In this document: piece by piece, positions 10,517-20,167 of the stretch
How positions within the stretch are numbered: the stretch's first letter is position 1
Layout: each line of letters starts with the position of its first letter
NCBI GenBank assembly: GCA_958009055.1
Contig: OY253653.1
Span: 682,001-746,000 of the forward strand
DNA length: 64,000 nucleotides
Origin: Choricystis sp. odSpoLacu1
Lineage: Eukaryota; Chlorophyta; Trebouxiophyceae
Direction: 5' to 3'
Notes under the pieces: generated by a model
Seen by the model: the letters and a program-made list of their open reading frames with translations, nothing else
Databases searched by the model: none
Told to the model about the DNA's origin: nothing
Made by a program: the position numbers and the translations under genes

Positions 10517-10882
10517 GTGTGCGTGCGAGAGAAGTCACGCGTACGCCGCGTCAGGGAGGCAAGAGTTGGGGGTGCGGGGGGGCGGGGGGGTGGCGGCAGG
10601 TCAAGCACGGAATGGCCGCTTCGCCCGGCGTGCACGCTTTGGGTGTGCAAGCCCTGCGGGCGCCACCTGTCGCGGCGCGCCGTGTCCCTGGGTGGGAGGA
10701 CGCACTCAACACACGCAGAGCGGGCGGGTGCGCGCGGGGAGAGAGGGGCGGCAGCTCGAATTGAGCAAAGCGCGTCGCGCAGAGTGAGCAAGGGTGGACG
10801 CGCGCCGTCCCCAGCGGGGGCAGCCGCCTTCGTCTATCGGCAAAACCTCAGGCTCCTACGGTTCTCTACACGTCATCATCTG
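10517..10882. other. intergenic region upstream of unknown gene
   Basis: 366 nt between two minus-strand genes. It should hold the promoter of the unknown gene and the 3' end of the EEP gene. It is GC-rich, and I see no convincing exon or RNA gene. Confidence 0.4.
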
Positions 10883-12004
10883 CTACTCGCACACAAGCTC
10901 GCCATCCACCACCAACGCCTTGTGGTCGCTGGCGTGGTAGTCTTCATTCTCAAGCGCGATCGCTTTCACCTCCACGCCGCGCAGCAAGCACCAGTCCAGT
11001 TTGGTCGCCACGAGTGGCACGCCACACAACGTGTAGGCGGGGTTGGACAGCGTTACCGTATTGGGCGGAAACGGACACGCCAGCCCCGGGTTGCGCAGCG
11101 ACTCTGCGAGTGCAGCGTCCACCCCTGCCGCACGCAGCGCGCGTGCGTCGTGCTTGTCCACCACGCTGCCCGCAAGGAAAGCGGCCTCCGACCTCCCCAG
11201 AGTGGACCAGCGTGCCCTTCCGTGCGAATAGTGGGGCGAAAGCCTCACTACAGAGTGGGAAATAGTGTTGAGATCTGCTAAAATCGCGACCGGGGCGCCC
11301 TCCCCCAACGCCCGCACATCGTCAAACAACGACGCCAGCTGGCGCAGGCGTCCCACGACGCCGCAGAAGACTTCCAGGTGGGCGGAGTAGACGTGCAGGA
11401 TGGGCGTGGTGGAGCCGGGTACGGCGAGCGCGGCCGTCAGTGCGACGCGGCCGCCGAGGCGCGGTTCGCGCGCGGCCAGCGCGTGTGTGCGCGGAGGCCG
11501 GCGGCTGGGCTTGTCACCCACCATCACCCCTCCCGCGTCCCAGTCGATGGCGGGCGGGTGGAGGATGGCACGCGGCGTCTCTGCAAAATCAAACTTTGTG
11601 AGGATCGCTTGGCCGTGCGCGCCACCCCCCGCGTCACGCGGCGAGCGCAGCGGCGACTCTATCTCGTCAAACTCGGACACAAACGCCAGGTTGAGGCGCA
11701 GGGCGGCCGCCAGGTCGCCCGCCACGTCGCGCCCGCCGGTGCGGGCGCAGCCCCAGTCAGCCTCTTGGATTGCGATCACCTTGGCGTCGAGTGTGCGCAG
11801 CGTGGCCAGCACGTCGTCGAATTTGTACCCGCGCTCCACATTCCACTGCACCAGGCGCACGGAGCGGCGACCAGATGTTGATGCAAAGGCTTGCCTGTCG
11901 GCGGGCGTGCGGTGGTCAGCCTGGTGCACGACAAACGGGGAGGGAGGCGGCATTTGACGGACCGAAACGTCCGTGCGGTGCGAGTGTGTGTGCTCTTCAT
12001 CCAT
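10883..12004 (-). CDS. endonuclease/exonuclease/phosphatase (EEP) family hydrolase
   Basis: 373-residue single-exon metal-dependent hydrolase of the EEP fold (DNase I / AP endonuclease / inositol-phosphatase superfamily). Ordered motifs are VRLVQWNVERGYKFDDV, VIAIQEADWG (metal-binding Glu), LHVYSAHLEVFCG, VAILADLNTISHS (Asp/Asn pair), KLDWCLLRG and HASDHKALVVDGEL (catalytic His). The motif set is complete, so activity is expected, but the substrate cannot be told. The AHLEVFCG and ADLNT blocks resemble a group of small uncharacterised plant and algal EEP proteins. Either ATG 12004 or the next Met at about 11953 could be the start. The gene lies 79 nt downstream of the CAS stop on the same strand. 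Confidence 0.8.
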   Translation of the reverse strand: MDEEHTHSHRTDVSVRQMPPPSPFVVHQADHRTPADRQAFASTSGRRSVRLVQWNVERGYKFDDVLATLRTLDAKVIAIQEADWGCARTGGRDVAGDLAAALRLNLAFVSEFDEIESPLRSPRDAGGGAHGQAILTKFDFAETPRAILHPPAIDWDAGGVMVGDKPSRRPPRTHALAAREPRLGGRVALTAALAVPGSTTPILHVYSAHLEVFCGVVGRLRQLASLFDDVRALGEGAPVAILADLNTISHSVVRLSPHYSHGRARWSTLGRSEAAFLAGSVVDKHDARALRAAGVDAALAESLRNPGLACPFPPNTVTLSNPAYTLCGVPLVATKLDWCLLRGVEVKAIALENEDYHASDHKALVVDGELVCE

Positions 12005-12083
12005 CTCTCATCTCCGTTTCTCTTCCAGCTTACACTCTTTCTCATCATCACACATCACCACACATCCTGTCTCTCTCTTCATT

Positions 12084-13396
12084 TCACGACCGCCCCCCAG
12101 GCAGCTGCTTCTGCGACCCACTGCGCGGCAGCGCGCGCATGCCGCGCCCGGACGCCACCTTCTGTGACCCGGTGCTCGCCAGCAACCGTTGCGACCCTCC
12201 GAAAGGTCCGAGCGCGGGCAACACCTCCACGTGGGACACGTTGGAAGATGCACGAGACGGCAGCTTGGCCGACGTCCAGGCGGAGAAGCCGCCGGAGACA
12301 ACATAGACTTTGTTGAACCCGCGTGCCGCCAAGTCACGAGCCACGCCTTTCGCGTCCCGCCCCGCCCGGTCAAGCAGCAGCACGGTCGTGCCTTTGGACA
12401 CGCGCTTGAGAGAGGCGACCTCCAGGGCGGTGACGGCGCGTTCGACGGCGGACGGGTCGCGTAGCAGGGAGCGCAGGCGGCGGTCAGTGACAGCACCAAA
12501 GTCCACATCCACCAGGCGTCCGCCACCGGGGAGGAAGGGCACGCCAGCCGCCTCCTTGTCGGCTGCCGCCCGAATGTCGATGAGGACGGCGTCGCCGGAG
12601 CCGGCCGCCGCGTCGAGCGCTGCGGCGGCAGAAACTTCGCCTGCAAACCCCCGCGCCCGCGTCGCCAGCGTGCGCAGGAGAGGAGGGGCCAGCACGGCGG
12701 CTGCCACCAAGCCTGCCGCAGCTTGGGCGACGGCAACCGGGCCTGCAGCCACCAGGGTTGACGCCGCCCCCGTCGCGGCGTTTGCGGCCGCGTCGACCGC
12801 GCCGCCCGCCTGGGCGGCGGCAGCAGACAAGGCTTTGGGGTTGGCGCCCTGGGATGAGAGCAGGGTGTCGACCTCGGAGCCGGCCGACTGGAGGAGGGGG
12901 GTGACGGCCTTGCCGACGGGCTCCGCGACGTCGGCCGCAAAACGGGCTGCAGATTTAACCGCGGGCGCGGCCGCGTTGGCCGCCGTCTTCACAGCGGGTG
13001 CCACGCGGTCGTACACGTCGGCCACGACGTGGCCGGCGGAGGAGGCGGCCGAGACGACGGCCTTGATGGCGGCCCCGGTGGCCTGAGGAAGGTGGAGAAG
13101 GAGGGTCGGGGCGAGGTCGGGTTTTTGCAATCGACACAGCGCTGTTGCCCCGCGTTGCCTCACCCTGCCCTCCCTCCACTCAATCTCACCTTGACGACTT
13201 CGATGACGCCAGAGATTCCCGAGTCGACGGCATCCTCGCCCGCGTGCGCGGCCGGGGCGGCGGCCAGCAGCCCCGCCAGTGGAACGACCGCGTGCGTCGC
13301 TTTGCGCGCGGCAGCGGTTGGAGTGCGCGCAGCCGCCGGGGCGCGGCCCGAGGCGCGGGCGGTGGAGGCCGGCTTGGACTGGGCGGTGCAGCGCAT
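12084..13396 (-). CDS. CAS: CAS, thylakoid calcium-sensing receptor-like protein
   Basis: 401-residue homologue of the plastid calcium-sensing protein CAS, known in plants and Chlamydomonas for a role in photo-acclimation and CO2/calcium responses. Exons are complement(13190..13396) and complement(12084..13082), phase 0, with a 107-nt intron. The N-terminus is a basic alanine-rich transit peptide ending AAAPAAHAGED, a likely thylakoid cleavage site. Then comes SGISGVIEVVK joined to ATGAAIKAVVSAASSAGHVV, a long alanine-rich amphipathic region, and a membrane segment near residue 210 (VAQAAAGLVAAAVLAPPL). The C-terminal domain is rhodanese-like (GDAVLIDIRA, VLLLDRAGRDA, VYVVSGGFSAW), with Asp in place of the catalytic Cys as expected for CAS. 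The serine-rich SGSQKQLPGG tail fits the phosphorylated stromal tail. Confidence 0.88.
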
Positions 13397-13571
13397 TGGA
13401 GGCTTGGAAAAGGGGTGTGTGGCGGGTGGCGGAGGGAGGGCAAAGGACCGTCGCCTCGAGCTCTTTTTCTCACGTTCTGTGTCCCTCCACTCTCTTCCAT
13501 TGCTTCTTTGGCTCTTCCGAAGCCCGTCTCGTTCCCGTGCGGTCTCATCCACCCACACCACACATCCCACC
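13397..13571. promoter_or_regulatory. divergent promoter region CAS / thioredoxin-UBX
   Basis: 175-nt gap between divergent starts, presumably carrying both promoters. A TC-rich tract with CCACACC repeats precedes the thioredoxin-UBX start. Nothing more specific is visible. Confidence 0.35.
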
Positions 13572-13723
13572 ATGTTTGGCTCCTTCTTCGGGGGCGCCGC
13601 CCCCGCGTCTCGCGTCGTTGAGATCGGCACGGACGCCGAGTTTCGCGCGTTTCAGCGGGACAACCCGGCCGCCTGCGTCGACTTCAAGGCTGCGTGGTGA
13701 GTCAGAGAGAGCGTGCGTGCGTG

Positions 13724-13762
<39 letters not shown>

Positions 13763-14477
13763 GGGGCCAGAGAGAGGGGAAGAGAGAGCGGCGCGGCGGG
13801 ACACTTGACGGGACGCTGACGCCGACGCGCCCGCCCCCGGCGCGCCCCCCCCCCCGACGCTCCCCCACCCGCCGCCCAACCCACCTGCCCATCACTTTCC
13901 TCTCCTTCCTATCGTCAACAGGTGCGGGCCCTGCAAACAAGTGGCCCCAGTCTTCGCGTCCATCTCCCTCAAGTACGACACCATCGCCTTCGCCAGCGTG
14001 GACGTGGACGTTCTCTCGTCCGCCGCCGCGTCGGCCGGCGTGACCGCGATGCCGACGTTTGTGTGCTATCAAAACGGTTCACCGTTCAAAACGATCGTCG
14101 GCGCAGACATGAAGGACGTCGTGGCAGCGTTGGACGAACTGGCTGCTTCCGTCGGCGCGACCCCGTTTTCTGGATCCGCCCGCACGCTGGGCGGCAGCAG
14201 CAGCGCGGCAGCACCAGCGCCTGCTCCCGCCGCCGGCCCCTCCACCCTGGACGCCCCCAACCTGGACACCGCCACCCCCATCCTCACCGTCACCGTGCGC
14301 CGCGCCGGCACCGGCGACCGCGTGTCAGTGCGCGTCAACGGTGGGCACACGGTGGCCGACGTTTCCTCCCTCGTTGGCGGCGGCACCCTTGTCGGCGGCT
14401 TCCCGCCCGCGCCCCTGCCGGCCGATGCCACGGTGGAGGCAGCCGGCATCGGGGGCAGCCTGGTGACGCAGCGGTGA
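13572..14477 (+). CDS. thioredoxin-UBX domain fusion protein
   Basis: 226-residue protein from exons 13572..13696 and 13922..14477; the 225-nt intron holds a (GT)n run. Splicing in phase 2 rebuilds the thioredoxin active site KAAWCGPCKQ (Cys 43 and 46). The thioredoxin cis-proline segment TAMPTFVCYQNG is intact, so the domain (about 10-115) should be redox active. A Pro/Ala linker follows. Residues about 160-226 look like a UBX domain: TVTVRRAGTGDRVSVRV, the strand-helix HTVADVSSLV, then LVGGFPPAPLPAD, ATVEAAG and the terminal VTQR. UBX domains dock onto the p97/CDC48 AAA ATPase. The family's FPR-type loop is FPP here. There is no targeting signal, so the cytosol is likely. Confidence 0.8.
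13731..13760. repeat. (GT)n microsatellite in thioredoxin-UBX intron
   Basis: About 15 GT units within the intron, a few tens of bases after the donor. A shorter GT/GC run precedes it. Confidence 0.9.
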
Positions 14478-14567
14478 AGAAGAGAGAGAGTGTTAAAATT
14501 CGATGCAACTTGTTTTGTCTTCCTACACTCGCTCGCCCTCTCACTCTCTTTCCACCCACTCTCTCGA

Positions 14568-15954
14568 TCACAAGTTGTTCAACTCGGGATAATCAGTCGT
14601 CACGTCGGCCCGCGTGTACGTGTCGGCCGGGTCTTGGGGCGTCCACAGCACTTCCACCGCCAGCACGTCGGACGCAGGGACGCCGCCCAGCGCGCCCAGC
14701 GCGGACGCCAACTCCTCCCCCCCCGTCACGCGGGGCAGGCGCACCGCGCCCCGGCACGCCAGCAGCAGGGTGACCACGACGAATTCTTGGTCGCCGGAGC
14801 GGGTGGGCGGGGTGGCCAGCCCGCCAGACCGCGTGGGCTGGCCGCCAAAGTTGACCAGCGTCTCCGTTTTGATCTTGCCGCGCTCTTTCAACGAAAGAGA
14901 GTTAAACTTTCTCTCCGCGCCGTCTACGCTCCTGCCAATCTGGGACTTGGCGGCGCCATACACCGCGTACTCCGGGTTGCGCAGCAGGGCGAGGATGACT
15001 TCTTGGAGCACATAGTGCAGGCCAGAGGGCGTGGACGTGTTGGCCTTGGCAGCCAACCGATCCAAGTCTTTCTGCAGTTTGCGCCCCCCCGTCGCCAGCA
15101 GGCCGACCGTCAGCCGGCACACGGACACGCGGTCTGTGCCATCGTCAAACCCGCCTGCGTAGTCGTCGTCAGCGGACGAGGCCTGGGTGAAGGCTTTCAG
15201 TGCGGTCCACGCGATGAAAGCAAAGACGCCGAGTGTTAAAATGTCGGCGAGGCCGCCGCCGCCACCGCCGCCGCCCGCGACGACGACGGGGCCGACGCCA
15301 TAGGGGATGATGCCCCATCCCAGGGGGGCGATGGAGGAGCGCAGCATGGTGGTGGGGGGGGGGGCGGTGCGCGTGGGTGCGACAACGGACGACGGCGACG
15401 CCGACCAGTAGCTGCCGCCCCGGCTGGCGCCTGCATAGCCAGAGGAAGCTACGCGGGCGCCTCCATAGGAGGAGAAGGCAGCGCCACCGACGCGGCCGCC
15501 GGAGCGGGCGGCGTGGGCGGGGGAGGCGGAGGACAGGGCCTGCGCGGGGAAGGTGCAGTGAAGGCGAGGTGGGTGGTGTGGGTGTCTCCACGTGGAGACG
15601 CGTCCCTCCGACGGCGGGTGATCCAGTTGCCTTTCACCCACCCCACTCGATCCGCATGCACCACATCCTCTCTCTCTCTCAACAGCTCACCATCACTGAC
15701 ACCAGCGCTGCCGCCGCCACGCCGCGGCACAGCGTCGCGACGAGCGACGCCAGCCGTGCACGCGGGGACGCCACGTCAGCGCCGACGTTTTGACGTGGGG
15801 GCAGGGCGGGCGTCAGCGTCGACACCCGGCCAGGGGACGGGCGAGGCGGGGCGAGGGCGGGGCGAGGAGGGAGGCGCCGCGTGGAGGACGCACGGTGTGC
15901 GGTAACGGTGCGCGGCGTGGCGCGCACGGCGGCGAGTGGGCGAGCCAAAAGCAT
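14568..15954 (-). CDS. DUF1517 plastid membrane protein, FLAP1-like
   Basis: 411-residue DUF1517 protein. The Arabidopsis member FLAP1 is a chloroplast membrane protein that acts in acclimation to fluctuating light. Exons are complement(15691..15954) and complement(14568..15539), phase 0, intron 151 nt. Exon 1 encodes an Arg/Ala/Pro-rich transit peptide, then a hydrophobic segment that, after splicing, reads AAAALVSVMALSSASPAHAA, which resembles a thylakoid-type signal. A Gly/Ser/Tyr-rich region follows, then a membrane span (LADILTLGVFAFIAWTAL). The conserved soluble part includes VSVCRLTVGLLATGGRKLQ, LHYVLQEVILALLRNPEY, FNSLSLKERGKIKTETLVNF and the C-terminal EVLWTPQDPADTYT. The identification is good; the function is inferred from Arabidopsis only. 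Confidence 0.85.
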
Positions 15955-16162
15955 GGGTGGGGGTGTGTGGGGCACTGTCGCGAAAGGCCACGAGCGAGTG
16001 GGGAGGTCGAGAGGGCGCGGGGAGTGCAGCGATGCAGAAAAGAAAACGGGTGTCCGTCTGACTGTGTCGCGTCGAGAAAAAAAAAGAAAGCACAACTCTC
16101 CACGCGTTTTGTCTCTCTACTGCCCACCGATTCAGCGCCCGGGCGAGGAGACAGAAACACAC
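15955..16162. promoter_or_regulatory. divergent promoter region FLAP1-like / COA5
   Basis: 208-nt gap between divergent starts. If COA5 and the helicase share one mRNA, this region would drive both as well as the FLAP1-like gene. Confidence 0.35.
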
Positions 16163-16402
16163 ATGCCCGACGGAGACCCCGACGCAACCGACCCCTCCCC
16201 CAGTCACCGAGCCTGCGCCGGCGTCCTGACCGAGTTTGTGCGCTGCGTGCGCGCATCCGCGTGCGTGCGCGTCGACGGCGCCTCCGTCACCGACTGCGTG
16301 GCCGTGCCCGAGTGTGGGGCGGCGAGGTCGCGACTGATCGACTGTCGCCGGCGGGCGGTGGACGCGCGGTCGAGGATTCAGGGCAACAAAGCAGACCGCT
16401 GA
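16163..16402 (+). CDS. COA5: COA5/PET191-like cytochrome c oxidase assembly factor
   Basis: 79-residue twin-Cys helix (CHCH-type) protein of the PET191/COA5 family, needed in mitochondria for cytochrome c oxidase assembly. The Cys pattern is in CAGVLTEFVRCVRASACV, then DCVAVPECGAARSRLIDC, then RRRAVDARSRIQGNKA, closely following the family's CAGxxxxxxxCxxxSxCV and CKRSxxDxRxRxRG. Length equals other members. It is intronless. The start context has C at -3, which is weak, and the reading frame contains no second ATG in any frame. The stop is only 7 nt before the ATG of the helicase gene, which suggests a dicistronic mRNA. Confidence 0.85.
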   Translation: MPDGDPDATDPSPSHRACAGVLTEFVRCVRASACVRVDGASVTDCVAVPECGAARSRLIDCRRRAVDARSRIQGNKADR

Positions 16403-16409
16403 ACGAAAC
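16403..16409 (+). other. 7-nt COA5-helicase inter-ORF junction
   Basis: The sequence TGAACGAAACATG spans the COA5 stop and the helicase start. The second start has A at -3. The 9-mer GAACGAAAC recurs between CSL4 and ALG13. Confidence 0.6.
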
Positions 16410-19400
16410 ATGCCGACCGCATTCCGCGTGCTGCCGGCCGCCGTGGCTGCGCGCAGGCTGAGCGTGGTCCGTCGTCCGTGTCGACGCCACAGAGTGGACA
16501 TGCTGCTGCCGCCACTGCTGCGTGCTGCGCCGAGTGACTCCTGGCTGCAGCGCGCTGCCGCCGGCGACGGCGACAAAAGCGACGACGACGAAGACGAAGA
16601 CGACGCCCCCGTCCTGACCCTGCTGGACGACGATGACGACGAAGACTATGCCGACAGTGGCGACCTGGTGGCGGAAGGCATGGACCTGCTGTATGGTGGC
16701 GCTGAGAACGACAACGACGACGACGACGACAACTCGACCGACGCGGCCACCGACGACGAGACCACCCTCTACGCCCCGCCCGGCGTCGCCGCCGTGCCCC
16801 CTCGCTCCGGTGGGGATGCGGCCGCCTACGTGGACGCCGTCATCACGACGCCCCCACCGCCACCTGCTCTCATGGCCGCCGTGCTGGCCGCGTTTCCGTT
16901 CCCGCTCGACCGCTTCCAGAGGCGCGCCGCACGCGCGTCCATCACGGGGCGCGACGTCGTCGTGTGCGCGCCCACGGGGGCGGGCAAGACGGCCATCGCG
17001 GTGGCGGCCGCGTTGGCGGCACTAGCCAGGGGGAAAAGAGTGGTCTACACCACCCCACTCAAGGCACTGTCCAACCAAAAACTGGGCGAACTGCGCACCC
17101 TCTTTGGCGTCGCCCGCGTCGGCCTCCAAACGGGGGACGCCACCATCAACCCGGACGCCGACATCGTCGTCATGACGACGGAAGTGTTGCGCAACATTTT
17201 GTTGCGTGTGCCTGTGGCTGCAGACGAAGGGGTGACACCAGGCGGCGGTGGTGGCGATGACGCGCCGCCCGCTGCCACCACCCTCACCCTGGACGCCGAC
17301 ACGCCCCCCCCCCCCCCGCCTTGCCGACGTCTCCCTCATCGTGCTGGACGAAGTCCACTGGCTGGGCGACCCGGATCGAGGCACGGCGTGGGAGGAGGTG
17401 ATCATGGCCGCGCCGCGCGGCGCGGCCCTCCTCGCGATGTCGGCGACTGTCCGCAACCCGGCCGACCTGGGCGCCTGGATGACCGCCATCCACGGTCCTT
17501 GTGAGACGATTGTCACCACCTCCCGCCCTGTACCACTGACGTGGGTGTGGGCGGCGGCTGGGCGTGGCGCCAAAGGCGCGCGGCGCGCGACGCTCACCCC
17601 GCTCCTCGCCCCGGGGTCCCCTCCCGCGGCCGGGTCGGGTGTGCCTGTGAAGCCGGGGGCGCGGTTGAGACTGCACGCGTCCCTGCGCCCGCCGAGACCT
17701 GGGGAGGCGGGCACCGGCGCGCCCGGGCGGGGGCCGCCCCCCCCGCCCCCCGCCCTTGTCTCAGCACTCGCAGCTGCCGACCTGCTGCCCGCCATCATCT
17801 TCATCTTTTCGAGGGCGGGATGTGACGCATTCGCCATCGATGTGGCGGCGGCGGGCGTGCTGGCACCGCCGCCTGCTGCAGCTGCTGCCGCGATAGAAGC
17901 AGAACTAAACCGCCTCGCGACCGACTCGCCCGACGCGCTGCGCCCCGACCTCGTCCCCGCCCTGCGCTGCGGCGTTGCCGTCCACCACGCGGGCTGCCTG
18001 CCAGGGTGGAAGGGGGCGGTGGAACGGTTGTTCCAGGCGGGGCACTTGAGGGCGGTGGCTGCCACCGAAACGCTGGCCGCGGGCATCAACATGCCTGCCC
18101 GCACTTCTGTCCTCACCGCCCTGGCGCGGCGCAGAGGGGGCGCGACCGCCATCCCACTCACCCACAACGAGCTGCTCCAGATGGCGGGGCGGGCGGGGCG
18201 GCGAGGCTTCGATGACGCGGGCGCCGCCGTCGTGTGCGAGAGCCTGGCGGGCGGCTTCGACCGCGGCCCCGGCTTCGCGTCGCCGCCCGCGCTGGCCTCA
18301 CTTCTCAGCCGCGGCCCCGAAAAACTGGCGTCCCAGTTTCGCCCAGGCTACTCCATGGTGCTCAACCTTGTGGCGTCCCGCCCGCTGGCGGGGGCACGCG
18401 CATTCGTGGAGCGGTCGTTTGCGGCGCACGCGGCCGGCGCGGGCGCGGCCGCGCGCGCGGCGCGCCTCGACGCTGCCGAAGCGGCGGCGGCGGCGGCCGC
18501 CGAGGCGGCCGCGGCTGCGGCCGCCGCCGCTCGCTCCGCCGGCGTCGTCGCCCCGGCTGGCGCGGTGGCGGACAAGCGGGCCGCGCGGCGCGCGTTGCGC
18601 GAGGTGGTGCGTCGCGTGGTCGCCGCACGCGCGCGCCACGCGGCGGCCGCGCTGGCAGACACCCACCTGCCGGCCCGCGTGCTGCTGGATCTGACCGCGG
18701 CCGACCCTTCCGCTGATGAAGCTGTGCCCGCGCTGGTGGTGAGGCTGGTGGTGGGGGAGTTTGTGGCGGAGGAGGAGGAGGAGGGTGGTGGCAACGACGC
18801 CGCACCGGATGACGGCGACGACGCCACCACCCCGGACGACGACGACCCCCTCTCCGAACCCTACGACCGCCCCCTCAACGACGGCGTCACCCTGCCCCGC
18901 ACCCGCATCCCGGGCGAGCCTGGAGGTGAACTCCTCGTCCTGCTGGACGACAACCGCGTCGCGCGCGTGCAGTGGGCGCACGTGGCGGCGGTGGTGGGTG
19001 GCGGCGAAGCGGCCGACGGCGTGCCTTACGCGCCCGCCCCCTTCACCCAAGCCCCCGCCGCCGTCACCGCGGCTGCGGATACCACCACCGCTGCCGCTGC
19101 CTGGAAAGGCATCCCCGGGGGGGCGCTGGCCGCCCCTGGCAGTGCCGCAACGGCTGCTGCTGCTGCTGCACTCGCGCGCGGCGACGCGAGCGCGGGCGCG
19201 ACGCTGCTGCTGCCGAGCGCCGAGGACGAGCTGGCGTTGCGGGCCGCGCGGGCCGACTACAGAGCCGCCAAGGGCGCCGCCCGCCGCTCCAAGAAGGCGG
19301 CGGCCGCCAAGGTCAAGCAGCCCCCCGCGTGCGCGGCGGCCGCGCGCGCGGCCGCCGCGGCTGCTGTCGAAGCCGACCGCGCCGCCCGCACCGCCGCCGC

Positions 19401-20037
19401 CATGCGCTCCGCCCTGGACGCCGACGCGTCCGCCTCCTGGCGCGGGTTTGAAGCCGTGCTGGCTGTGCTGGCGGGCGCCGGGGCGGTGGATGGGGAGGCG
19501 GTGGCGGCCGGCGCAGAGTGCGTGCCGCTCGCGCCGCTGGGAGAGGTCGCCCGTGGCCTCGCCTCGGACAACGAGCTCTGGCTCGCCACCCTGCTCACCC
19601 ACCCGGCCGTGCAAACGCTGCCCCCCCCCCAACTCGCGGCCGCCGTGTCCGCCGTGGCGGCGGGCGAGCTGAGCGTGCGCCCGGGAGTGCGTGCCGCGTA
19701 CCCGCCTTCGCCTGCCGTCGTGGCTGCAGTCGCCGCCACTGAGCCTGACCGCGCCGTCCTGGCCCGCCTGCAAGCCGACGCCGATCTGGCCGCCCCCATC
19801 GGCGTCGACCTGCGCTTGGCAGGTGTCGCAGAAGCGTGGGCGTCGGGCGCGACGTGGGCGCAGGCGGTCGCCGACACGCCGCTCGACGCGGGGGACGTTG
19901 CCCGTTTTCTGCAGCGCTGCGTCGACCTGCTGCGTCAGGCGGGCCACTGTGCGGCACTGCCGCCCGGGGTGAGGAAGGATGCGCGGCGGGCGGCGAGGGC
20001 GATGTACCGGACGCCGATCTCGGACACGGTCGAGTGA
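16410..20037 (+). CDS. ISE2-type plastid DExH RNA helicase (frame break in C-run)
   Basis: About 1208-residue SKI2/MTR4-superfamily helicase, closest in layout to plant ISE2, which acts in chloroplast RNA processing. The N-terminus is an Arg/Ala-rich transit-like peptide, then a very acidic stretch (about residues 50-115). Helicase motifs: Q-motif region FPFPLDRFQRRAARA, Walker A CAPTGAGKT, TPLKALSNQK, LQTGDATIN, TTEVLRN, DEVH box LIVLDEVHWLGD, SATVRNPADL, IFIFSRAGCD, VHHAGCLPGWK and QMAGRAGRRG. The C-terminal half is alanine-rich with DSHCT-like helices. The frame changes inside a run of 14 C at 17304-17317; 13 C would keep one frame. No intron is seen. ATG 16410 is adopted, with the Met at 16500 as an alternative. 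Confidence 0.85.
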
Positions 20038-20167
20038 CGAGAGGGAGAGGGGGTGAAAGTGTGTGGGTTTCTTGTTTTCTTCATTCAATTTTCATTGCTC
20101 TGTTGCTGCGCTGTTCCGGCTCTCTAAACCAAATGATTCGCTCTCCTTATCTCTCTGCAGACTCCAC
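20038..20167. other. convergent 3' gap helicase / ASCC2
   Basis: 130-nt AT-richer gap between converging stops. Nothing else is seen in it. Confidence 0.4.

Noticed and set aside
9043..13760. CRISPR-like or regulatory meaning for the CA/GT repeats
   Set aside because: They are simple dinucleotide microsatellites in a 3' gap and in an intron, with no spacer structure.
18298..20088. Minus-strand frame of 596 codons opposite the helicase C-terminus
   Set aside because: His/Arg/Gly-rich shadow without family motifs; the helicase motifs on the other strand are clear.
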